Shown in pieces: positions 48,606-56,749 of a DNA stretch of 64,000 nucleotides. The DNA is taken from assembly GCA_964606975.1 (NCBI GenBank), contig CAZSGY010000006.1, forward strand, positions 25,286 to 89,285, given 5' to 3'. Below the pieces are notes generated by a model. The model did not search any database. It was not told the origin of the DNA and saw only the letters and a program-made list of their open reading frames with translations. The first letter of the stretch is position 1; each line of letters starts with the position of its first letter. Origin of the DNA: UBA8517 sp964606975 (GTDB taxonomy: Bacteria; Patescibacteriota; Microgenomatia; UBA8517). A program made the position numbers and the translations under genes.

Positions 48606-49919
48606 ATGGAAAGAACACTGGTTGGAAAAACTGTTGAAAAAGTAGGTGAAAAAATTCTTCTCAAAGGCTGGGCGAACACAGTCAGGGATCATGGGAAAAT
48701 AACCTTTATTGATCTCCGGGATAGAACCGGTGTTGTTCAGTGTGTGGGGACAAGTCTCGAAAAAATTTCTCAGGAATCGGTTATTGAAATAGTTGGTGAA
48801 GTGGCAAAAAGACCCGAAAAATTGGTAAATCCAAAAATTGAGACAGGCGGCATTGAGATTCAAATCGAATCTCTAAAAGTGCTTTCCCCGGCTGCCGAAC
48901 TTCCTTTTGACATGGGAACGGAAGATCTCAATCTGGATTTGCCGATACTTTTAGACAACCGCGCCCTAACCCTAAGGCACAAGAAACAGCAGGCAATTTT
49001 TAAAGTCCAGGCAACCATAATCGATGCATTCAGGCAAGCCCTCATTAAGAAGGACTTCGTGGAATTCCAGGCTCCTTCAATAATTTCCGCCATTCCGGAA
49101 GGCGGAGCAGAAGTTTTTAAAGTGGATTATTTTGACAGTCAGGCATATCTTTCTCAGAGCCCGCAACTTTATAAATCTTTGTTGGTAGGAATTTTTGAAC
49201 GGGTTTTTAGCGTAAATCAAATATTCAGAGCAGAACCTTCAGTTACCACAAGACATTTGGCCGAAGCAACAAGTTTGGATGCAGAGTTTGGTTTTATTGA
49301 TTCCTGGAAAGACGTTTTAGAGATGGAGGAGTATGTCATCCGTTACACTTTTTCTGAAGTTGAGAAAAAATGCATGCAGGAACTAAGCCTCTTTGATGCA
49401 ACTTTGCCTAAATTAACGGATCAAATCCCGGTATTAAAATTGAGAGAAGCCCAAAAAATCATCTACAAAAGAACAGGCAGGGATGTGTTAAACGAAAAAG
49501 ATTTGGCTCCGGAAGACGAAAGAGAAATTTGCAAATGGGCGCTTGAAGAAAAAGGTAGCGACTTGGTTTTTATTTCTCATTTTGAAACCAAAAAGAAACC
49601 CTTCTATGTCTATCCTGATCCGGCTGACCCGACTTACGCATTTTCTGTTGATTTACTTGGCCGCGGGGTGGAATGGTCGAGTGGCGGACAAAGATTGAAT
49701 GATTATCAAACGATATTAGAACACATTAACGAATGGGGGTTAGAAGAAAAAGATGTGGAATTATATTTGCAGTCATTTAAGTACGGAGTACCGCCCTTGG
49801 GAGGTTTTGCTTTGGGGGCAGAGCGTATGACTATGCACATACTTGGCCTTAAAAATATCAGAGAAGCATCACTTTTCCCCAGAGACATGGAAAGAATTGA
49901 TCTCCGACTATCCCGATGA
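48606..49919 (+). CDS. aspS: Aspartyl-tRNA synthetase, archaeal type
   Basis: Class II synthetase that charges tRNA-Asp, and possibly tRNA-Asn. The 437 residues have an OB-fold anticodon-binding domain (1-110) and a catalytic domain with SIISAIPEGGAEVFKVDYF, motif 2 around FRAEPS and motif 3 GGFALGAERMTMHILGL, ending FPRD. The FPRD end and the short length without the bacterial GAD insertion mark the archaeal/eukaryotic AspRS group. Many of these are non-discriminating and make Asp-tRNA-Asn for amidation by GatCAB; no GatCAB gene is in this window. An AsnRS identity is less likely given FPRD. Its stop overlaps the next start. Confidence 0.85.
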   Translation: MERTLVGKTVEKVGEKILLKGWANTVRDHGKITFIDLRDRTGVVQCVGTSLEKISQESVIEIVGEVAKRPEKLVNPKIETGGIEIQIESLKVLSPAAELPFDMGTEDLNLDLPILLDNRALTLRHKKQQAIFKVQATIIDAFRQALIKKDFVEFQAPSIISAIPEGGAEVFKVDYFDSQAYLSQSPQLYKSLLVGIFERVFSVNQIFRAEPSVTTRHLAEATSLDAEFGFIDSWKDVLEMEEYVIRYTFSEVEKKCMQELSLFDATLPKLTDQIPVLKLREAQKIIYKRTGRDVLNEKDLAPEDEREICKWALEEKGSDLVFISHFETKKKPFYVYPDPADPTYAFSVDLLGRGVEWSSGGQRLNDYQTILEHINEWGLEEKDVELYLQSFKYGVPPLGGFALGAERMTMHILGLKNIREASLFPRDMERIDLRLSR

Positions 49920-50881
49920 AGCGATTAACAAACAAAAAACATTTTTTATATTTTGTAATGATCGTTTTTGTTTTTATTTCTTCGACTGCACTCTCCTTAA
50001 ATAAAACATCCGAAGACAACATTAAGAGGGTCCCTGCTAACCCCCTTTTTACTAAAAAATTTCCTGGAAATCCCGTATTAAAAAAAGACCTTTCCGGTTC
50101 TCAGGTTTTTCCTATTCTTTCTGCACAAGGAGCAATAGCTGTAGATCTAAATTCGGGTGTTAGTTTATATGAGAAGAATCCTGATGCCAAACTTTTACCC
50201 GCATCCACAACTAAGATAATTACCGCCTTGGTTGCGTTGGATGCGTATGAACTGAATCAGGTTCTTACAGTTCCCCGGGGTGTAAGCGTCGATGGTCAAA
50301 AGATGGGGCTTTATGTAGGCGAACAGATGAAAGTTGAAGATTTGCTTTACGGGCTTTTGGTCTACTCTGCCAACGATGCCGCCATGACTTTGGCAATGAA
50401 TTACTCCGGTGGGTACGATGCCTTTATTTTGGCAATGAATGAAAAAGCCAAGGATCTTTCTATGAATAATTCTCATTTTGAAAATCCCGTCGGCCTTGAT
50501 GGAGTAAATCAAACAACTACCGCCCGCGATCTGCTTCTTGGAAGTGAAGTGGCAATGAGAGACCCGCAATTTGCAAAGTTCGTGGGCACAAAATCGGTTT
50601 CTTTATCCGATGTTAGCGGGAAAACAAAATATAGTTTGAAGAATCTTAATATTCTTTTGGATGATGTTCCCGGGGTTTTGGGCGTAAAGACAGGTTGGAC
50701 GGAAAATGCCCGCGAAAATCTGGTTACCTATCTGGAACGTGACGGAAAGAAAATAGTAGTGGTTTTGCTGGGTAGTCAGGACAGATTCGGGGAAACAAAG
50801 GAACTTATAAACTGGATATTCGCAAGCTATGAATGGCAGGAAGTTCTAGTCCCTATTGCGTTGGATAATAATCTCCAGTAA
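49916..50881 (+). CDS. D-alanyl-D-alanine carboxypeptidase, S11 family
   Basis: Trims peptidoglycan stem peptides outside the cell. The N-terminus is a signal/anchor (residues 9-27, FLYFVMIVFVFISSTALSL after a basic start). The three penicillin-binding motifs are complete: STTK (97-100), SAN (151-153) and KTG (258-260). The 321 residues cover the catalytic domain; the C-terminal beta domain and amphipathic anchor of DacA are missing. It shows that peptidoglycan is processed. It overlaps the aspS stop by 4 bases and the next convergent gene by 29. Confidence 0.92.
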   Translation: MKRLTNKKHFLYFVMIVFVFISSTALSLNKTSEDNIKRVPANPLFTKKFPGNPVLKKDLSGSQVFPILSAQGAIAVDLNSGVSLYEKNPDAKLLPASTTKIITALVALDAYELNQVLTVPRGVSVDGQKMGLYVGEQMKVEDLLYGLLVYSANDAAMTLAMNYSGGYDAFILAMNEKAKDLSMNNSHFENPVGLDGVNQTTTARDLLLGSEVAMRDPQFAKFVGTKSVSLSDVSGKTKYSLKNLNILLDDVPGVLGVKTGWTENARENLVTYLERDGKKIVVVLLGSQDRFGETKELINWIFASYEWQEVLVPIALDNNLQ

Positions 50882-51908
50882 CAGCGGGAAGATAAGCTTT
50901 AAATCCGTTGTCACCCTCAAATACATAAACCGGCTGATAGTATTCGGTAATGGGGTCCGGATCAAAATATGCCAAATAAACATCTCTTATTTTAATATTG
51001 TCATTATCTTTGTTTAATCCCAGACTGGCAATAAAGGCCTTACCATTTTGCAGTTCGGCAAATGCCTCTTCAGGAGATTTGATGGGGTAGGTGGAAAATT
51101 GAGACTCATCCACACCATGGTAATGATATTCGGAAGCTACTATTTGTTGTCCCTGGTTTCTAGCGCCACTGACTATTGCCCAAACATTTGCCTGATTAGG
51201 GTTTCCTGTTACTGCCGGCAGTCCGTCATAATCTTTTCTGTATAGATTTATTTTTATAAAGTTTGCCTCCGAAAGGGACATGGCGCTAACCAGTTGGCCG
51301 TTTGCGACTTTCAGAAAATCGTGGGTTACGGGTCCTGTTAAATCGGAAGATAGTAGCCCTCCGTCTGCCAGAAAAGACCTGAATTCGGCTGCAGCAACTT
51401 CGGAAACAGGGGGTTTAAAACTGATAGGAGAAGTATCGGCTGCCAAATCGTAACTGACAGAAAAAGTTCCGGAAACAATATTTATTTGTAGATATGTAGG
51501 AAAACTGGGATTTTTAAATTTGTAAATCGTATCAGTGATTTGTTGGACGTTTGAACTAAATCCCAAAGCAGCCGCCTTGCTTTTGGCGGTATCTAGTGAA
51601 AGTAGATTGGCACTGTTTTTAGGCATAAAAAATATTTTAGCTTGAGTAGGAATATCGGCGGGAAGGCTTCCGTCTACCGTTTCCAAGGTAAAGCTGGGTT
51701 TGGCTTTGATTCCGTTTTCCGGAAAAGGAATTACCGATAACCTTCCATATTTAACGGTTGGTGCGGGTGGGGGCGCAGGAAAAAGCTTCTTGTAGATTTT
51801 AATTCCGGTATCCAAAAAAATTCTGCCGACGATAAGGAAGATAATTAAATAAATGCCATATCTGATTATTTTTCTTGACGTGATCGATATTGTAGTTAAG
51901 GAAGTCAT
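50853..51908 (-). CDS. Membrane-anchored exported protein of unknown function
   Basis: The 351 residues have one N-terminal membrane helix (YGIYLIIFLIVGRIFLDTGI), then a Pro-rich linker (PAPPPAPTVKYG) and a large extracytoplasmic part of beta-rich character. Near the C-terminus is ITEYYQPVYVFEGDNGFKAYLPAV, which resembles the end of two-domain surface proteins seen in CPR. I recognise no family. A TATACT box on the minus strand lies 15 nt before the ATG. Confidence 0.7.
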   Translation of the reverse strand: MTSLTTISITSRKIIRYGIYLIIFLIVGRIFLDTGIKIYKKLFPAPPPAPTVKYGRLSVIPFPENGIKAKPSFTLETVDGSLPADIPTQAKIFFMPKNSANLLSLDTAKSKAAALGFSSNVQQITDTIYKFKNPSFPTYLQINIVSGTFSVSYDLAADTSPISFKPPVSEVAAAEFRSFLADGGLLSSDLTGPVTHDFLKVANGQLVSAMSLSEANFIKINLYRKDYDGLPAVTGNPNQANVWAIVSGARNQGQQIVASEYHYHGVDESQFSTYPIKSPEEAFAELQNGKAFIASLGLNKDNDNIKIRDVYLAYFDPDPITEYYQPVYVFEGDNGFKAYLPAVTGDYYPTQ

Positions 51909-51991
51909 TGCTTTGCTCTTTCTAGTATATCGTTCACAGGCTTCCCGTTCAATGTGCTGCCAAGGTTCTGGCTAACATATCAAAAGTGCGG

Positions 51992-51997
51992 TAAAAT
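51992..51997 (+). promoter_or_regulatory. Leaderless -10 box of gltX
   Basis: TAAAAT ends 6 nt before the gltX ATG at 52004. Confidence 0.5.
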
Positions 51998-52003
51998 TCG
52001 ATT

Positions 52004-53350
52004 ATGAACCCGAAAATTCGTACACGTTTTGCTCCCAGCCCAACAGGATTCTTACATATCGGAAGCCTTAGAACAGCACTTTACGCATACGCGCTGGCTA
52101 AACATGGAAACGGTGATTTCATTTTGAGGATTGAGGACACTGACCAAAAACGCCAAGTTGAGGGGGCGGTGGAGGCGCTTCAGGAAACTCTTAAAAAATT
52201 TGGTCTTAATTGGGACGAATTTTATGTTCAAAGCAAGCGTGCTGAAACCGGAATCTATAAAAAGGCCGCCGAAAAATTGATCTCTCAGGGTCACGCTTTT
52301 TATTGTCAGTGCAAGGCAAAAAATGCAAAGGAGAAAGGTTTTTCAAGTTCGTTAAGAGATCCTTGTCGTGATAAAAATTTGACATCAGGAGCTATCAAGT
52401 TGAAAGTCCCTGAAGGGAAAGTAATCTCTTATTTCGACTTTGTTCATAAAAAAGAAATATCTTGGGATTCCGGCGACGTCTATGATGCAACTTTATTAAA
52501 GAGCGACGGCCTGCCTACCTATCATTTGGCAGCGATGACGGACGATCTTGATATGGAAATTACGCACATTTTAAGAGGTCATGATTGGTTGCCGTCAACA
52601 CCAATTCATCTTCTGGTTTTTGAATATCTTGCCGGAAAACGTCCGGAAATAGGGCATCTTACCGATATTTTATCGGCAGAAACCGGTAAAAAATTAAGCA
52701 AACGCCGTGACTCGGTTTTCGTGGAGCAATTTGTGGAAGAAGGCTACCTTCCTGAGGCGCTTTTAAATTTTGTGATGCTTCTTGGATGGGCACCAAAAAA
52801 TAACCGTGAGCTTTATACACTTCCGGAATTTGTAAAATATTTTGATGCCAACGGTTTTCAGGAAGCGAATCCCAGATTTTTACGGGAAAAACTTGATTGG
52901 TTTAACGGAGAATACATTCGTAACCTCGACGACACTAAGCTTTGCGAAAAGTTCCAATCACTAAATTCCAAATTTCTTTCAATGCCTGAAAACACCAAAC
53001 TTCAAATCACAAAATTGGTTAAGGATAGGATAAAGAAAATTTCGGATTTTAACTCGATGGCAGGATTTTTTATGGAGGCGCCAAAAGTTGATCAAAAATT
53101 ACTTGGAGAAAATTATAGTAAACATCTTTCGGATGCGGCTTATATTATTGAAAACCTTGAAAATTGGAATTTAGAAAGTTTAAATGAAGGGCTTATGGCA
53201 AAGATAAAAGAAAAAGGCTACAAAACCGGAGACTTCTTCATGTCTTTGAGAATTGCCATAACCGGTTCCAAATTTACACCTCCCATTAACGATTCAATAA
53301 TAATTCTTGGAAAAGAAGAAACGTTAAACCGGCTGCAGCGGTTAATTTAG
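52004..53350 (+). CDS. gltX: Glutamyl-tRNA synthetase
   Basis: Class I synthetase for tRNA-Glu (and perhaps tRNA-Gln). The 448 residues have the HIGH-like motif PSPTGFLHIGSLRTA and the KMSKS-like motif KKLSKRRDSVFVEQF. The helical anticodon-binding domain is shorter than in the E. coli enzyme. The zinc-site region shows CQCKAKN and a later Cys. It is the bacterial type, in contrast to the AspRS nearby. Confidence 0.95.
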   Translation: MNPKIRTRFAPSPTGFLHIGSLRTALYAYALAKHGNGDFILRIEDTDQKRQVEGAVEALQETLKKFGLNWDEFYVQSKRAETGIYKKAAEKLISQGHAFYCQCKAKNAKEKGFSSSLRDPCRDKNLTSGAIKLKVPEGKVISYFDFVHKKEISWDSGDVYDATLLKSDGLPTYHLAAMTDDLDMEITHILRGHDWLPSTPIHLLVFEYLAGKRPEIGHLTDILSAETGKKLSKRRDSVFVEQFVEEGYLPEALLNFVMLLGWAPKNNRELYTLPEFVKYFDANGFQEANPRFLREKLDWFNGEYIRNLDDTKLCEKFQSLNSKFLSMPENTKLQITKLVKDRIKKISDFNSMAGFFMEAPKVDQKLLGENYSKHLSDAAYIIENLENWNLESLNEGLMAKIKEKGYKTGDFFMSLRIAITGSKFTPPINDSIIILGKEETLNRLQRLI

Positions 53351-53375
53351 AATTTTAAATTAGAAATTCATTCAT

Positions 53376-54323
53376 ATGTCTCACGACCTGCCCACAACAA
53401 CTTACAAAATCAGTAAAGGAAAAGTCGACTCCGAATTTATTCGTAACAAACTTAAGTTAAAAAGCCTTGAGGCGAAAAATAGTCTTTTTGAAAAATATCC
53501 TCACGTCAAAAAGTTTTTAGACGAGAATGGAATAGATCTGGATAAAATCAGAGCGCATTCGGCAAAAGTAATTACGACGGGGGCGCTCACCGGAACACTT
53601 TTTTTTACAACGCCAAGTGCTGCCAGAAATTTACCAACAGTGGCTTCCATAGTCAAGGACATAACTGATTCAAATGAAGAAGGCAAAAATATTTTCAACC
53701 AGGAAAGATTACTAAAAAGTTTAAGAGAAATTCTTCCGGAAAAAGCAGAACCTTTAACAAGGGTACAAGAGAAAAGAATCGAACAAGCAATAAGAGAATT
53801 TGTGGGTGTTAATGCAAAAGCCACACTGGAGGGCGAGCATTTAAATACTACCTATGGATATATCGGACTTGAACAACATTTAATGCGTTACCCGGGGGAT
53901 AATGTAACCTATATGGCTCCGGGCCGCGGCGCTTGGGGATATTTTGCCGACTCCAAAGCAGCTTTGACCAATGAAGCTATTGAAAGAGAAAAATGGTACG
54001 TGGCCGTGCAAACACTTTATCTGCCGGACTGGGAGGAAAGGCTTTCTTATGTTAAGGATTGGTATAAATATAGAAAAGTATTAGTGGTTAATACCGTGAA
54101 CGGGAACGCGGTTGTTGCAGACGTTGCCGATGCCGGCCCGGCCGCTTGGACGGGTAAACATTTTGGTGGCAGCCCCGAAGTAATGAACGCACTGGGTGGA
54201 TCAAGATATACAAAGGGTTCAGTTTTAGTGTTTTTTGTCGACGATCCGGAAAATAAAGTTCCGTTGGGCCCTGTGGAATATAACAATTTGGATACAAATG
54301 GAGTTACAATGGTAGAAGCATAA
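53376..54323 (+). CDS. Exported or membrane-associated protein of unknown function
   Basis: The 315 residues have a charged helical start, one weakly hydrophobic stretch (residues 64-80, AKVITTGALTGTLFFTT), and a helical middle part. The C-terminal domain has VVNTVNGNAVVADVADAGPAAW, EVMNALGG and GSVLVFFVDD. The VVADVADAGPA...LGG pattern recalls double-psi beta-barrel (3D/RlpA-like) domains of cell-wall enzymes, but this is only a resemblance. It heads a run of three unknown genes. Confidence 0.6.
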   Translation: MSHDLPTTTYKISKGKVDSEFIRNKLKLKSLEAKNSLFEKYPHVKKFLDENGIDLDKIRAHSAKVITTGALTGTLFFTTPSAARNLPTVASIVKDITDSNEEGKNIFNQERLLKSLREILPEKAEPLTRVQEKRIEQAIREFVGVNAKATLEGEHLNTTYGYIGLEQHLMRYPGDNVTYMAPGRGAWGYFADSKAALTNEAIEREKWYVAVQTLYLPDWEERLSYVKDWYKYRKVLVVNTVNGNAVVADVADAGPAAWTGKHFGGSPEVMNALGGSRYTKGSVLVFFVDDPENKVPLGPVEYNNLDTNGVTMVEA

Positions 54324-54327
54324 TATT

Positions 54328-54690
54328 ATGAGTAAATTATTTTTCGATGGTTTTGCAGATTTTGAAAAGATAGAGTCGACTATCAAAAGTATCGTATCTA
54401 CAACGGAAGAACTTGATGAAATAAGAGGTATTGTTGATGAAATTATAAATTATCAGGCGACGGAAAAAATCTTAGGAAAAATTCCTGAGGAAAGTCACGA
54501 AGAATTTTTAGCCCTTTTTCATAAATGTCCACACGACGAAGTGACCATTTTCAAATTTATAAACGGAAAAGCGGGTAGGGATATAAAAGAAGAGTTGAAA
54601 GAAGATTTCAAAACTATTTCTTCGGACATACTTCATGAGCTCAGGCCGGAGGAAGAAGTCTCAAGGGAGACAAAGGTGCCGGTCAAATAA
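54328..54690 (+). CDS. Acidic helical protein of unknown function
   Basis: The 120 residues are soluble, acidic and predicted mostly helical (ESTIKSIVSTTEELDEIRGI, EEFLALFHKCPHDE). The C-terminal part is charged (KEELKEDFKTISSDILHEL). No family is recognised. It starts 4 bases after the previous gene and ends 5 bases before the next, so it is part of a three-gene unit. Confidence 0.6.
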   Translation: MSKLFFDGFADFEKIESTIKSIVSTTEELDEIRGIVDEIINYQATEKILGKIPEESHEEFLALFHKCPHDEVTIFKFINGKAGRDIKEELKEDFKTISSDILHELRPEEEVSRETKVPVK

Positions 54691-54695
54691 GCAAA

Positions 54696-55037
54696 ATGGA
54701 CAAAAATTATGGCGGTGTGATCTGGACAAATCATGCACTTGATAGACTCAGGGAGAGGGGAATAAAACAGGGAGATGCCTGGGTAACTTTTCGAAGACCT
54801 GAGAGTTTGCGAAAAGGAAATTCCGGCAACTGGATATATTACAGAACTTATCCGCCAATCGGGCAGGGGGTGTCCCAAAAAATCGAAGTAGTCGCAAAAC
54901 AGAATGAGAAAAAGGAATGGTTGATCGTTTCTGTTTGGTCGCGTTCTGTTTATAAAACCGATAGGAAAAATAAGTCTTTTTGGAAAATTATTTTCAAAAA
55001 AATATTTGGCAAACACTTGTCTGCCGGCTGCTTTTAG
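54696..55037 (+). CDS. DUF4258-like protein
   Basis: The 113 residues begin with IWTNHALDRLRERGIKQGDAWVTF, the pattern of DUF4258 (an H-A-x-x-R-x-x-x-R-x-I helix), followed by beta strands (NWIYYRTY, KIEVVAKQNEKKEWLIVSVW). The tail is basic. The role of the family is not known; some members resemble toxin folds but no antitoxin partner is evident. Its end overlaps the -35 box of the MacA-like gene promoter. Confidence 0.75.
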   Translation: MDKNYGGVIWTNHALDRLRERGIKQGDAWVTFRRPESLRKGNSGNWIYYRTYPPIGQGVSQKIEVVAKQNEKKEWLIVSVWSRSVYKTDRKNKSFWKIIFKKIFGKHLSAGCF

Positions 55038-55045
55038 ATTAGAAT
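55017..55045 (+). promoter_or_regulatory. Promoter of the macAB-like operon
   Basis: TTGTCT (55017-55022), 17 bp, then TAGAAT (55040-55045). The -10 box ends 11 nt before the ATG at 55057. Confidence 0.55.
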
Positions 55046-55056
55046 CTTTATTCACA

Positions 55057-56079
55057 ATGAAAAAGTTTTTAAAATCCATATCCGCTGTCAAATCAAAATT
55101 GGGTAAATGGTTTTGGGTATTTGTGGTGGTCGGGTTGGTAGTGCTTGCTGTCTTGGTTTTTTTAAAGAAAAGTAAAGGGCAGGTATTGACCGCTGTTGTG
55201 CAAAAAGGCGAAATAAAGGAAGAGCTTGTTCTTTCCGGACAAATTGATGCAGATAAACATGCAGTTTTGTATTTTCCCACCTCCGGAAAAATATCATGGG
55301 TCGGAGTAAAGGAAGGAGACCCGGTCAAAAAAGGCCAAGCATTAACGTCACTTGATAAAACTGTACTTAATACTGCTTACCAGCAGGCTTTAAATAATTA
55401 CAAAAACTATCAAGCGTCGGCCGAAAACGTCTTGGATAGCGTAAAAAACCACGAGAGTGACGAAACCTTTGCACAAAAGGCAACAAGGACAGCCGCCGAA
55501 GTGGCCCGTGACAATGCATATGACTCTGTCAAAGCAGCAGAATACAATTTAAGAAATGCTACCATCACAGCGCCGTTTGACGGAGTCGTCACGATGCTGC
55601 CTTTTCCCAACCCCGGGATCAATGTAATGGCGACTGAACCACAGGTGGAAATAATCGATCCAGTAAGCATTTATTTTGCAGTTGATGCTGATCAGAGTGA
55701 GGTGGTGGAAATAAAAAATGGACAGAATGTTGTTATCGAACTGGATTCCCACGAAGGCGAAATTCAGGGAAAAGTTGTTTTTATCAGTTTTACGCCCAAA
55801 AAGGGCGAAGTGGGTACGGTTTATAAAGTGAAAATAGTTTTCGAGAATTTGGATCAGAATAAAAATTTGCGTGTAGGGATGACAGGAGACGCCAGATTTG
55901 TATTGGCACAAAAAAGTGACGCACTTTTTGTTCCGTCGAGATTTGTTAACTCTGACAAAGACGGTAAATATGTATTACTTGGCAAAGATAATAAAGTTTA
56001 CATAAAGACCGGCATAGAAGGCGAGGAAAATACCGAAATTATTGATGGTGTTAGCGAGGGCGACGTCTTATATGATTGA
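55057..56079 (+). CDS. macA: MacA-like membrane fusion protein
   Basis: Periplasmic-adaptor-type (HlyD/RND) subunit of an exporter. I chose the ATG at 55057 (MKKFLKSISAVKSKLGKW); an ATG at 55006 lies before the promoter. The 340 residues have one N-terminal helix (WVFVVVGLVVLAVLVFL), a lipoyl-like half (GKISWVGVKEGDPVKKGQ), a short coiled coil and the second half (NATITAPFDGVVT). The end has beta-barrel and membrane-proximal domains. The next two genes supply ATPase and permease. In a CPR cell without an outer membrane it would act at the outside of the single membrane. Confidence 0.9.
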   Translation: MKKFLKSISAVKSKLGKWFWVFVVVGLVVLAVLVFLKKSKGQVLTAVVQKGEIKEELVLSGQIDADKHAVLYFPTSGKISWVGVKEGDPVKKGQALTSLDKTVLNTAYQQALNNYKNYQASAENVLDSVKNHESDETFAQKATRTAAEVARDNAYDSVKAAEYNLRNATITAPFDGVVTMLPFPNPGINVMATEPQVEIIDPVSIYFAVDADQSEVVEIKNGQNVVIELDSHEGEIQGKVVFISFTPKKGEVGTVYKVKIVFENLDQNKNLRVGMTGDARFVLAQKSDALFVPSRFVNSDKDGKYVLLGKDNKVYIKTGIEGEENTEIIDGVSEGDVLYD

Positions 56080-56749
56080 TCTACAAAGTGTCAGCAAAAC
56101 TTATCAGTTGGGTGATGAAAAAGTCGAAGCAGTAAATAAAGTCTCCTTAAAAATCAAAGAAGGTGAATATTGCGGGATACTGGGAACCTCCGGTTCCGGC
56201 AAATCGACTTTAATGTATTTAATCGGACTTCTAGATAGGCCAACTTCAGGGAAAATACTTATCGACGGAAAAGATGTATCCAAATTGAGTGATGAGGAAC
56301 TTTCCAAGTTGAGAAACCACCAGATCGGTTTTGTTTTTCAATCGTTCAACCTGATAAGTCGTTTTACGGTTTTGGAGAACGTTCTTATGCCGATAAAATA
56401 TGCAAAAGAGAAAATTAATTTTGACTCCACTCAAAAAGCCGAAAAGCTTCTGAAAAAATTTGGGATATACGAAAGAAGAAATTTTTTTCCGAATAAAATT
56501 TCCGGCGGACAACAACAAAGGGTTGCTATGGCCAGAGCTTTGATGATGGATCCTAAGGTAATTATTGCCGATGAACCCACCGGCAACCTTGATACAAAAA
56601 CTGGAAACGAAATAATGAAGCTACTGGAAAGTTTAAACAAGGAATTAGGTGTTACGGTGATTATAGTTACACACGAGAAAGATATTGCAGCAAGAACCAA
56701 AAGAAAAATATACATGAAGGATGGAAAATTAACAGAAAAATATGATTAA
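56072..56749 (+). CDS. MacB-type ABC transporter, ATP-binding protein
   Basis: I chose the ATG at 56072 (MIDLQSVSKTYQLGDEKVEA), which overlaps the macA stop by 8 bases and gives 225 residues. Walker A is GTSGSGKST, the signature is KISGGQQQRVAMARALMM, and Walker B is VIIADEPTGNLD, followed by VTHEKD. This is the LolD/MacB/FtsE-like ATPase subfamily. Confidence 0.95.
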   Translation: MIDLQSVSKTYQLGDEKVEAVNKVSLKIKEGEYCGILGTSGSGKSTLMYLIGLLDRPTSGKILIDGKDVSKLSDEELSKLRNHQIGFVFQSFNLISRFTVLENVLMPIKYAKEKINFDSTQKAEKLLKKFGIYERRNFFPNKISGGQQQRVAMARALMMDPKVIIADEPTGNLDTKTGNEIMKLLESLNKELGVTVIIVTHEKDIAARTKRKIYMKDGKLTEKYD

